Source: Mediterranea sp. (in: CFB group bacteria) (GTDB taxonomy: Bacteria > Bacteroidota > Bacteroidia > Bacteroidales > Bacteroidaceae). Taken from it: a stretch of 35,286 bases of DNA. The position numbers were made by a program, and so were the translations under genes. The stretch is from assembly GCA_031258135.1 (NCBI GenBank), contig JAIRNG010000083.1:1-35286 (forward strand). Direction: 5' to 3'. Positions 20,527 to 28,906 of this stretch are shown in pieces (within the stretch, counting starts at the first letter, position 1; each line of letters starts with the position of its first letter). Below the pieces are notes generated by a model. It did no database searches. It was not told the origin of the DNA and saw only the letters and a program-made list of their open reading frames with translations.

Positions 20527-20770
20527 CAAAGAGTATAGGTCTGACTGCCAAAGAGTCTATGTCTGACTGCCAAAGAGTATAAGTCTGTATTATCAACATG
20601 CACATGTTAGTATGACTTACATGCACATGTTAGTATTACCTACATGCACATGTTGGTATGACCTACATGCGCATGTTGGTATGACTTACATGCGCATGTA
20701 GGTAATGCAAACTTATACTCTTTGGCAGTCAGACTTATACTCTTTGGCAGTCAGACCTATACTCTCCGGG
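20527..20770. repeat. Composite inverted-repeat / tandem palindrome element
   Basis: Left: three 22-bp units (caaagagtataggtctgactgc etc.) from 20527. Centre: five 23-bp-spaced acatgyrcatgt palindromes from 20596, 20619, 20642, 20665, 20688. Right: inverted 22-bp units from 20712 and 20734 plus a partial at 20756. Arms 20530-20589 and 20706-20765 pair at 56/60. Confidence 0.97.
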
Positions 20771-20867
20771 AATCCCCGGAAGTCCTTCGCCACATGCTGC
20801 GCTCCGGCATACCCTGCCGGAAACAACACAAACCACACGAAAAAATAGCTAATTCTGCTATCTCCGG

Positions 20868-20898
20868 TTTGCAATCTCTAAAAAAAGGATTATATTTG
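20868..20898 (+). promoter_or_regulatory. Bacteroidetes-type promoter TTTG-N19-TATATTTG
   Basis: TTTG at 20868-20871 and TATATTTG at 20891-20898; consensus -33/-7 with 19-nt spacing. Confidence 0.75.
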
Positions 20899-20920
20899 CG
20901 TGCCAAAAAAGAACAGCGAT

Positions 20921-22099
20921 ATGGAAGCATTCTACCGTACACACGCTTATCTCGTTGAACACACCAACGCCCCCGTACGCCGCGACCTTATGGACGAGAT
21001 CGACTGGAACGACCGTCTGATCGGCATTAAAGGCACGCGGGGCGTAGGCAAGACGACTTTCCTCCTGCAATACGCCAGGGAGAAATTCGGCGCAGACCGC
21101 TCCTGCCTCTTCATCAATATGAATAACCTCTATTTCTCCGCCAACTCCATCGTTGACTTTGCCGGAGCGTTCCGGAAGAGAGGCGGCAGGGTGCTGCTCA
21201 TCGACCAGGTTTTCAAGTATCCCGGCTGGAGCATGGAGCTGCGCAGATGCCACGACCTGTATCCGGAGCTGAAGATCGTGTTCACCGGCTCTTCCGTCAT
21301 GCGGTTGAAAGAAGAGAACGTCGAGCTGAGGGACATCGTAAAAAGCTATAACCTGCGCGGGTTCTCCTTCCGCGAGTTCCTGAACCTGCAGACCGGAATG
21401 AGGTTTCACGCCTACACGCTGGATGAGATACTGAACAACCACGAGCGGATAGCCCGTGGAATACTTTCAAAAGTACGGCCGTTGAACTACTTCCAGGACT
21501 ACCTGCACCACGGATTTTACCCGTTCTTCCTGGAGAAGCGCAATTTCTCGGAGAACCTGCTGAAGACCATGAACATGATGATCGAGGTAGACATCCTTCT
21601 GCTGAAGCAGATCGAACTCAAATACCTGTCCAAGATCAAGAAGCTGCTCTACCTGCTTGCCGTAGAGGGGCCGAAAGCGCCGAACATAAGCCGGTTGGCC
21701 GCAGAGATACAAACCTCGCGGGCTACGGTAATGAATTATATAAAATACCTGACGGACGCCCGCCTGATCAACATGGTCTATCCCTGGGGAGAAGAGTTCC
21801 CGAAGAAACCGGCCAAGATCATCATGCACAACACCAACCTGATGTATTCCATCTATCCGGTGACCGTGGAGGAACAGGACGTGCTGGATACATTTTTCCT
21901 CAACACCATGTATAAGGATCATAAGTTATACAAAGGAGAGAAAAACACATCTTTCCTGGTGGACGGAACCACACCGTTCAGGATCTGTTGCGAAGGACAA
22001 AAGATAAAGAATGATCCGGATACCATCCATGCGTTACACAAGATGGAAATAGGAAGGGGCAATCAAATCCCGCTATGGATATTCGGATTTTTGTATTAG
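20921..22099 (+). CDS. AAA_14 / DUF4143-type ATP-binding protein, possibly hydrolysis-deficient
   Basis: Walker A GIKGTRGVGKTTFLLQYA; VLLIDQVFKYPGW at the Walker B position; IVFTGSSVMRL; C-terminal KPAKIIMHNTNLMYSIYP. Start set at ATG 20921, downstream of the promoter, rather than GTG 20900. Confidence 0.85.
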   Translation: MEAFYRTHAYLVEHTNAPVRRDLMDEIDWNDRLIGIKGTRGVGKTTFLLQYAREKFGADRSCLFINMNNLYFSANSIVDFAGAFRKRGGRVLLIDQVFKYPGWSMELRRCHDLYPELKIVFTGSSVMRLKEENVELRDIVKSYNLRGFSFREFLNLQTGMRFHAYTLDEILNNHERIARGILSKVRPLNYFQDYLHHGFYPFFLEKRNFSENLLKTMNMMIEVDILLLKQIELKYLSKIKKLLYLLAVEGPKAPNISRLAAEIQTSRATVMNYIKYLTDARLINMVYPWGEEFPKKPAKIIMHNTNLMYSIYPVTVEEQDVLDTFFLNTMYKDHKLYKGEKNTSFLVDGTTPFRICCEGQKIKNDPDTIHALHKMEIGRGNQIPLWIFGFLY

Positions 22100-22145
22100 G
22101 ATACCCGGATAAGTGAATACGATAAATAAAATAAATAACAGTAGT

Positions 22146-22185
22146 AACCCGCTTAGCTCCGGCCTCCGGGAAGGCCGGGGCGAGG
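22146..22185. repeat. Degenerate hairpin repeat (ctccggcctccgggaaggccggggcgaggctttt)
   Basis: Hairpin followed by CGGGGCGAGGCTT, parallel to the fmt-region repeats (hairpin then CGGGGTGAGGCTT). Confidence 0.55.
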
Positions 22186-22201
22186 CTTTTATCATTCAAT
22201 T

Positions 22202-25200
22202 ATGACTAAACGGAAGAAATTCATCACCTGTGATGGCAACCAGGCGGCGGCGCATATCTCGTATATGTTCTCCGAAGTGGCCGCAATCTACCCCATCACT
22301 CCTTCATCGACTATGGCAGAGTACGTAGACGAATGGGCGGCGAAAGGCCGCAAGAACATTTTCGGCGAAACGGTACTGGTACAGGAAATGCAGTCCGAAG
22401 GCGGCGCGGCAGGCGCTGTCCACGGTTCGCTTCAGGCCGGCGCACTGACCACTACCTACACCGCATCCCAGGGGCTTCTCCTGATGATACCCAACATGTA
22501 CAAGATTGCAGGCGAACTGCTTCCGTGCGTGTTCCATGTATCCGCACGCGCATTGGCCTCGCACGCGCTTTCCATCTTCGGCGACCACCAGGACGTAATG
22601 GCAGCCCGCCAGACAGGTTTCGCCATGCTTGCCGAAGGCTCCGTGCAGGAAGTCATGGACCTCTCCGCCGTTGCGCACCTGGCCACGCTGAAAAGCCGCG
22701 TTCCTTTCGTGAACTTCTTCGACGGCTTCCGCACATCGCATGAGATTCAGAAGATCGAATCGCTGGAGAATGAAGACCTGGCCCACCTGATCGACGCGGA
22801 AGCCCTGGCCGGATTCCGCAGCAGGGCGCTGAACCCGGACGCTCCCGTGGCCCGCGGCATGGCCGAAAACCCGGATGTCTACTTCCAGCACAGGGAAGCA
22901 TGCAACCCTTACTATGCTGCCGTTCCGGCCATCGTGGAAGAATATATGAACGAACTCTCGGCCATCACCGGCCGTAAATACGGTCTGTTTGACTACTACG
23001 GGGCCGGAGATGCAGAGCGCGTGGTGATCGCCATGGGCTCTGTGACCGAAGCGGCCCGTGAAGCCATTGACCACCTGACGGCCCAGGGTGAAAAAACAGG
23101 TATGGTTGCCGTACACCTGTACCGCCCGTTCTCTGCGAAACACTTCCTCGCCGCCGTTCCCAAGACGGCGAAACGCATTGCGGTGCTCGACAGGACGAAA
23201 GAACCGGGCGCCAACGGCGAACCCTTGTACCTGGACGTAAAAGACTGTTTCTATGGAAAAGCGGATGCTCCGGTAATCGTAGGCGGACGTTATGGCCTCT
23301 CCTCCAAAGACACCACTCCCGCCCAGGTGCTCTCCGTCTTTGAAAACCTGGCGCTGCCGGAACCCAGGAACCACTTTACGATCGGTATCGTAGACGACGT
23401 TACGTTCACTTCACTCCCCATGAAAGAGGAGATCGCCCTGGGCGGCGAAAGCCTGTACGAAGCCAAATTCTACGGCCTGGGCGCAGACGGCACCGTAGGC
23501 GCCAACAAGAACTCCATCAAGATCATCGGTGACAACACCGACAAATACTGCCAGGCCTATTTCTCTTACGACTCCAAGAAGTCGGGAGGGTTCACCTGCT
23601 CCCACCTCCGTTTCGGCGACGATCCGATCCGTTCCACCTATCTGGTAAACACGCCTAACTTCGTGGCATGCCACGTACAGGCTTACCTGAGGATGTACGA
23701 CGTGACCCGCGGCTTGCGCAAAAACGGAACATTCCTGCTGAACACCATCTGGAACGACGAAGAACTGGCTAAACACTTGCCGGACAAAGTGAAACGTTAC
23801 TTCGCAAGGAAAAACATCTCGGTCTACTGCATCAACGCTACCCAAATCGCCATGGAGATCGGTCTGGGCAACCGTACCAACACCATCCTTCAGTCGGCGT
23901 TCTTCCGCATCACGCAGGTCATCCCCGTCGACCAGGCAATCGAACAGATGAAGAAATTCATTGTCAAGTCGTATGGCAACAAAGGGGAAGACATCGTTAA
24001 CAAGAACTACGCGGCCGTCGACCGCGGCAGCGAGTACAGGCGGCTGGCCGTCGACCCGGCCTGGGCCAACCTTCCGGATGATGAAGCCGCTCCAAACAAC
24101 GACCCTGCGTTCATCAACGACGTCGTCCGTCCCATCAATGCACAGGATGGCGACCTGTTGCCGGTATCTGCGTTCAAAGGCCGCGAAGACGGTACATGGG
24201 ATCAGGGAACCGCCCAATACGAAAAGCGCGGCGTGGCGGCGTTCGTTCCTGAGTGGAATCCTGAAACCTGCATCCAATGCAACAAGTGCGCTTATGTTTG
24301 TCCTCACGCGGCTATCCGTCCGTTCGTGTTGGATGAAACGGAGCAGACCGGTGCAAACTTCGCTTCACTGAAAGCCACCGGTAAACAATTCGACGGCATG
24401 ACATTCCGTATGCAGGTTGACGTACTTGACTGTATGGGATGCGGCAACTGCGCCGACATCTGTCCGGGTAATCCCAGGAAAGGCGGCAAGGCGTTGACGA
24501 TGAAGACGCTCGAGTCCCAACTTGCCGAAGCTCCCAACTGGGAATATTGCTCAACCAAAGTAACCGGCAAACAACATCTGGTCGACATCAAAGCCAACGT
24601 GAAGAACTCCCAGTTCGCCACTCCGCTGTTCGAGTTCTCCGGCGCCTGTTCGGGTTGCGGCGAAACGCCTTATGTGAAACTGATCACGCAGTTGTTCGGA
24701 GACCGTCAGATGGTTGCCAACGCTACCGGATGTTCTTCCATTTACTCCGGCTCGGTTCCGTCGACGCCCTATACTACGAACGACAAAGGCCAGGGACCGG
24801 CATGGGCGAACTCCCTGTTTGAAGACTTCTGCGAATTTGGCCTGGGCATGGAACTGGCCAACGAGAAGATACGCGCACGCATAGTCGAGAAGACCAAAGC
24901 GCTGATAGCGATCGGATGGACGCAACAGCGTGTCAAAGACGCTGCGCAGGCGTGGCTCGACAACATGAACGACGGCGGCGAGGCAGGCAGGAAAGCAGCC
25001 GGCGACTACGCCGCCGCTCTCGGATGGGGCGTCGCTTCCATCGATGAAACAATCGCTTATCTTGAAAGCGCAGGCGCAGAACACGCCGAACAGCTCGCGC
25101 AAATGAAAACGCTGAAAGCAGCCGGCGCTACCACTTGCCCCTGCCCCGCCTGTACCCTGTGCAAGGAACTTCTGGAACTGAAGCATTACTTCGTGAAACG

Positions 25201-25873
25201 TTCGCAATGGATCATCGGTGGCGACGGAGCTTCCTATGACATCGGCTACGGCGGCCTCGACCACGTCATCGCCTCAGGAAAAGACGTAAACATCCTTGTC
25301 CTTGATACGGAGGTTTACTCCAACACCGGCGGACAGTCATCCAAAGCGACTCCTGTGGGAGCTATCGCCAAGTTCGCCGCGTCAGGCAAGAGGGTCCGTA
25401 AGAAAGACCTGGGTCTGATGGCCACCACCTACGGCTATGTATATGTCGCCCAGATCGCCATGGGCGCCGACCAGGCCCAGACACTGAAAGCAATCCGCGA
25501 AGCGGAAGCCTATCCGGGGCCATCATTGATCATTGCATACGCGCCATGTATCAACCACGGTCTGAGATCGGGCATGGGTAAATCACAGGAAGAAGAAGAA
25601 AAAGCCGTTAAGTGCGGCTACTGGCACCTGTGGCGCTACAACCCCGCATTGGAAGCCGAAGGAAAGAATCCGTTCTCCCTCGATTCCAAAGAACCCGAAT
25701 GGGCGGAGTTCCGGAACTTCCTGGAAGGTGAAGTGCGTTACACGTCACTGCTGAAACAATATCCTGCCGAAGCCGCTGAACTGTTCCAAGCCGCCGAAGA
25801 TAATGCGAAATGGAGATATAACAATTACAGGCGTCTGGCCCAACAGGCGTGGGGAGACGAAAGTGCCGGATAA
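22202..25873 (+). CDS. nifJ: Pyruvate:ferredoxin (flavodoxin) oxidoreductase
   Basis: YPITPSSTMAEYVDEWAAKGRKNIFGETVLVQEMQSEGGAAGAVHG; two 4Fe-4S motifs (CIQCNKCAYVCPHAAI, CMGCGNCADICPG); TPP domain ATGCSSIYSGSVPSTPY. Confidence 0.98.
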   Translation: MTKRKKFITCDGNQAAAHISYMFSEVAAIYPITPSSTMAEYVDEWAAKGRKNIFGETVLVQEMQSEGGAAGAVHGSLQAGALTTTYTASQGLLLMIPNMYKIAGELLPCVFHVSARALASHALSIFGDHQDVMAARQTGFAMLAEGSVQEVMDLSAVAHLATLKSRVPFVNFFDGFRTSHEIQKIESLENEDLAHLIDAEALAGFRSRALNPDAPVARGMAENPDVYFQHREACNPYYAAVPAIVEEYMNELSAITGRKYGLFDYYGAGDAERVVIAMGSVTEAAREAIDHLTAQGEKTGMVAVHLYRPFSAKHFLAAVPKTAKRIAVLDRTKEPGANGEPLYLDVKDCFYGKADAPVIVGGRYGLSSKDTTPAQVLSVFENLALPEPRNHFTIGIVDDVTFTSLPMKEEIALGGESLYEAKFYGLGADGTVGANKNSIKIIGDNTDKYCQAYFSYDSKKSGGFTCSHLRFGDDPIRSTYLVNTPNFVACHVQAYLRMYDVTRGLRKNGTFLLNTIWNDEELAKHLPDKVKRYFARKNISVYCINATQIAMEIGLGNRTNTILQSAFFRITQVIPVDQAIEQMKKFIVKSYGNKGEDIVNKNYAAVDRGSEYRRLAVDPAWANLPDDEAAPNNDPAFINDVVRPINAQDGDLLPVSAFKGREDGTWDQGTAQYEKRGVAAFVPEWNPETCIQCNKCAYVCPHAAIRPFVLDETEQTGANFASLKATGKQFDGMTFRMQVDVLDCMGCGNCADICPGNPRKGGKALTMKTLESQLAEAPNWEYCSTKVTGKQHLVDIKANVKNSQFATPLFEFSGACSGCGETPYVKLITQLFGDRQMVANATGCSSIYSGSVPSTPYTTNDKGQGPAWANSLFEDFCEFGLGMELANEKIRARIVEKTKALIAIGWTQQRVKDAAQAWLDNMNDGGEAGRKAAGDYAAALGWGVASIDETIAYLESAGAEHAEQLAQMKTLKAAGATTCPCPACTLCKELLELKHYFVKRSQWIIGGDGASYDIGYGGLDHVIASGKDVNILVLDTEVYSNTGGQSSKATPVGAIAKFAASGKRVRKKDLGLMATTYGYVYVAQIAMGADQAQTLKAIREAEAYPGPSLIIAYAPCINHGLRSGMGKSQEEEEKAVKCGYWHLWRYNPALEAEGKNPFSLDSKEPEWAEFRNFLEGEVRYTSLLKQYPAEAAELFQAAEDNAKWRYNNYRRLAQQAWGDESAG

Positions 25874-25880
25874 TTATTTC

Positions 25881-25914
25881 GGGAGTGAACCGATAGGGGT
25901 ATCGGTTCACTCCC
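25881..25914. terminator. Perfect 15-bp hairpin between convergent nifJ and the EamA gene
   Basis: GGGAGTGAACCGATA-gggg-TATCGGTTCACTCCC, just past the nifJ stop; no clear T-tract. Confidence 0.65.
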
Positions 25915-25950
25915 ATTGATGCAGGTCGGGTAAAGGCCGTGGAAGAACTT

Positions 25951-26859
25951 TTACCCGGACTGTTTTGTACCGAAATACAGGAAGATCATGCCAATAAGGA
26001 CCAGGAGCAGGTCGATAGCTTTGCTCTTCAGGTTCTTTTCATGAAATACGATTGCGCCGAACAGGAAAGAAACGATCACGCTACTGCGCCGCACCATGGA
26101 CACAATGGAGACCATGGAATCTTCATGGCTTAAGGCGTAAAAGTAGACAAAATCGGCTGCGGACAGGAATACGGAGATCAGGATGATCATGCGGTCCCAC
26201 CGGAACGGCGTGGTGGTTTTACGTTTGGGAAGCCACAACAATAAAATGACGGGGCACATGATGAATGCCTGATAAACGTTGTACCACGACTGTACCAGCA
26301 TGGGGTTTAACCGGGTCATCAGGTATTTATCGTACAGTCCGCTGATGGCTCCCATGACAGAGGCCGCGATTACGAAGAATATCCATTTGTCATGTTTAAA
26401 ATCAATCCCTTCCTTCTTACCGGAACGGCTCAGCATGAAAAAGGAGAGGATAGCCAGCGTCACCCCAATCCATTGATACAGGTTCAACCGCTCGCCAAAC
26501 ACCAGCAAGGCGCCCATAAGCACCATCACCGGACGGGTGGCGTTGACCGGGCCGACAATGGTCAACGGCAAATGCTTCATCCCGAAGTAACCGAATATCC
26601 ACGAGGAGAGGACGATGAAGGATTTGACGATGATATACTTATGCTCCTCCCACCCTGCCACGGGTACGTTGAAGATCGTATCTTCCGGCACGCCCGGAAC
26701 GAAAGCCGAAACGAGGATAAACGGCAGGAAGATCAGGCTGGAGAAGATCGTGTTCAGGAACAGTACGGGAAGAACGGCATTGTCTTTCAGGGATTGCTTT
26801 TTGAACACGTCATAAAAGCCCAGCAATACGGCCGACAGGAAGGCGAGGAATAACCACAT
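25951..26859 (-). CDS. EamA/DMT-family transporter
   Basis: About ten TM helices with duplicated EamA pattern (GPVNATRPVMVLMGALLVFGERLNLYQWIGVTLAILSFF; MVRRSSVIVSFLFGAIVFHEKNLKSKAIDLLLVLIGMIFLYFG). Confidence 0.88.
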   Translation of the reverse strand: MWLFLAFLSAVLLGFYDVFKKQSLKDNAVLPVLFLNTIFSSLIFLPFILVSAFVPGVPEDTIFNVPVAGWEEHKYIIVKSFIVLSSWIFGYFGMKHLPLTIVGPVNATRPVMVLMGALLVFGERLNLYQWIGVTLAILSFFMLSRSGKKEGIDFKHDKWIFFVIAASVMGAISGLYDKYLMTRLNPMLVQSWYNVYQAFIMCPVILLLWLPKRKTTTPFRWDRMIILISVFLSAADFVYFYALSHEDSMVSIVSMVRRSSVIVSFLFGAIVFHEKNLKSKAIDLLLVLIGMIFLYFGTKQSG

Positions 26860-26895
26860 GTTATTTACGATTGGACGATTTGTTTTACTACATGT

Positions 26896-27675
26896 TTATT
26901 TGTGGCCGGAGGGAAACGGCTCTTCGTCGAAGATGTCTGCGGGATATTCTATGCCGGTCAGGAACAGCGCCTGTCCGGGAACAGAAGTCCCGGCTTTTCC
27001 CCGGTCTTTTTGCTCTATCACCCGGCGGAAACCGTCGACGGTCATCTTTCCGCATCCCACCTCAAGCAGCGTCCCCACAATGGCGCGTACCATGTTGCGC
27101 AGGAAACGGTCGGCGCGTATCGTGAAGACCCAAGTGGCTTCATCCTTCTGCGTCCACTCGGCATGGGTGATCTTGCAGTTATTGGTTTTGACGTCGGTGT
27201 GCAGTTTACTGAAGCTGGTGAAATCCGAATACCCGGGCAGGATTGCGGCGGCTTCGTTCATCAACCCGACATTCAATTCGCCCCGGACATGGTAACGGTA
27301 CTGACGATTGAAGGGACATTTACGGGTAGTCACGTAATAGTTGTACGTACGCGCCGTGGCATCAAAACGGGCATGGGCGCCGGGTTTGACTTTACGAATC
27401 CGGTAAACGGTAATATCCCGCGGCAGCATACGGTTCAGCTTGTCGGCAACCAGCACGGGGTCGAGCGGCCCGCCGTCGTGATCGAAATGCGCAACCATCA
27501 GTGAAGCATGCACTCCGGCATCGGTACGTCCGGCGCCCACGACTTCAATCTCTTCCCGCAAAAAGGCGGACAATGCCTCCATCAGACATTCCTGCACACT
27601 GATCCCGTTGGGCTGTATCTGCCAACCGTGATAGTTCGTCCCATCGTAAGCCAGATATATGAAATAGCGTTGCAC
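26896..27675 (-). CDS. truA: tRNA pseudouridine(38-40) synthase
   Basis: [53 protein letters not shown]. Confidence 0.96.
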   Translation of the reverse strand: MQRYFIYLAYDGTNYHGWQIQPNGISVQECLMEALSAFLREEIEVVGAGRTDAGVHASLMVAHFDHDGGPLDPVLVADKLNRMLPRDITVYRIRKVKPGAHARFDATARTYNYYVTTRKCPFNRQYRYHVRGELNVGLMNEAAAILPGYSDFTSFSKLHTDVKTNNCKITHAEWTQKDEATWVFTIRADRFLRNMVRAIVGTLLEVGCGKMTVDGFRRVIEQKDRGKAGTSVPGQALFLTGIEYPADIFDEEPFPSGHK

Positions 27676-27678
27676 GTC

Positions 27679-28755
27679 TTACGGCTTTGGTTTCCGGATA
27701 CAAAAGTACGACTCCCCGCCTATCCTGAAGCCACGGAGCAATTCTCCGACCGCCAGCCGCTTCTTGCCTGAGACCTGCAACGATTTAACGGACAGGAAGC
27801 CATCGGCGGCGGCTACATTCAGATAACTCTTTCCGTCGGTAACGATGGTTCCGGGAGTCAGGTCATGTTCTTCCAACAGTTTCCCGCTCTCATAGATCTT
27901 CACGGCGGTGCGTTTACCGTCCGGCGTTTCCAGCTCCGTCCAGGCGGCGGGATAAGGAGAAAGCCCACGGATAAAGTCATAAACGCGTTTGGTCGACTGC
28001 GTCCAGTCGATCCGGCAAGTCTCTTTAAAAATCTTCGGAGCGGGACGAAGCTCGCCAACGACGGTCATTTCTTCCTGCGGAACGGACCTCGCCGCGCCAT
28101 TCAGTATGGCATCGACCGTCTCAACGACCAACGCTCCGCCAAGCGCCATCAGCCTGTCGTGAACCATACCCGCATTGTCGGTATCGGCTATCGGAACGCT
28201 CACCTGCCGGATCACCCCGCCCGTATCGATCTCATGGGTCAGAAAGAACGTGGTAACACCCGTCCGGGTATCGCCATTGATCACCGCCCAATGGATGGGA
28301 GCCGCGCCACGGTACTGCGGAAGCAGCGAAGCATGGAGGTTGAACGTGCCGAACCGGGGCATATCCCACACCACCTCCGGCAACATGCGGAAAGCGACAA
28401 CGATCTGCAGATCGGCTTTCCAGGCCCGCAAAGCATCGAGGAACTCCCCGTCCTTCAATTTCTCCGGTTGCAACAAAGGCAGGCCATGAGCCACGGCATA
28501 CTGTTTCACGGGCGAAGCCTGCAACTCATTGTGATGACGGCCGGCCGGCTTGTCGGGCATCGTAACCACACCCACTACATGGTATCCGCCCTCGACAAGT
28601 CTACGGAGAGGCTCCACCGCAAACTCCGGCGTACCCATATATACGATTCGTAAAGCTGAAGCCTCACCGAAAGCCTCAAAAGCCTCACCCCGACCCTCTC
28701 CAAAGGAGAGGGAGGAGGAAGATACTTCCTTTTGCTTTCCTATTTGTTTATCCAT
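27679..28755 (-). CDS. fmt: Methionyl-tRNA formyltransferase with repeat-encoded N-terminal extension
   Basis: LRIVYMGTPEFAVEPLRRL, LHASLLPQYRGAAPIHWAVINGDTRTGVTTFFLTHEIDTG; preceded by MDKQIGKQKEVSSSSLSFGEGRGEAFEAFGEAS from an intergenic repeat. Confidence 0.94.
   Translation of the reverse strand: MDKQIGKQKEVSSSSLSFGEGRGEAFEAFGEASALRIVYMGTPEFAVEPLRRLVEGGYHVVGVVTMPDKPAGRHHNELQASPVKQYAVAHGLPLLQPEKLKDGEFLDALRAWKADLQIVVAFRMLPEVVWDMPRFGTFNLHASLLPQYRGAAPIHWAVINGDTRTGVTTFFLTHEIDTGGVIRQVSVPIADTDNAGMVHDRLMALGGALVVETVDAILNGAARSVPQEEMTVVGELRPAPKIFKETCRIDWTQSTKRVYDFIRGLSPYPAAWTELETPDGKRTAVKIYESGKLLEEHDLTPGTIVTDGKSYLNVAAADGFLSVKSLQVSGKKRLAVGELLRGFRIGGESYFCIRKPKP
28660..28724 (-). repeat. Copy A (inverted) of a ctccctctcctttggagaggg...gaggcttt repeat, inside the fmt 5' coding region
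   Basis: Near-complete reverse complement of 28792-28857. Confidence 0.92.
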
Positions 28756-28791
28756 TTTATATCTTATATTCTCTAATCATTATTTCCAAGC

Positions 28792-28857
28792 TATCTTCCT
28801 TCTCCCTCTCCTTTGGAGAGGGTCGGGGTGAGGCTTTGAGGCTTTCGGGGTGAGGCT
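28792..28857 (+). repeat. Copy B of the same repeat
   Basis: tatcttccttctccctctcctttggagagggtcggggtgaggctttgaggctttcggggtgaggct. Confidence 0.92.
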
Positions 28858-28860
28858 GTT

Positions 28861-28906
28861 CTCCCTCTCCTTTGGAGAGGACCGGGGTGAGGCTTTGAGG
28901 CTTTCA
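28861..28906 (+). repeat. Copy C of the same repeat, abutting the ClC stop codon
   Basis: ctccctctcctttggagaggaccggggtgaggctttgaggctttca; the final tca is the ClC TGA stop on -. Confidence 0.92.

Noticed and set aside
20527-20770. CRISPR array interpretation of the phased repeats
   Set aside because: Units are 22-23 bp with near-identical 11-bp intervals, no unique spacers, no cas genes, and the flanks are inverted copies.
22304-23374. 356-aa ORF on - opposite nifJ (and 23411..24307, 24551..25264)
   Set aside because: Antisense shadows of a highly conserved PFOR gene; composition (V/F/H/R-rich) not protein-like.
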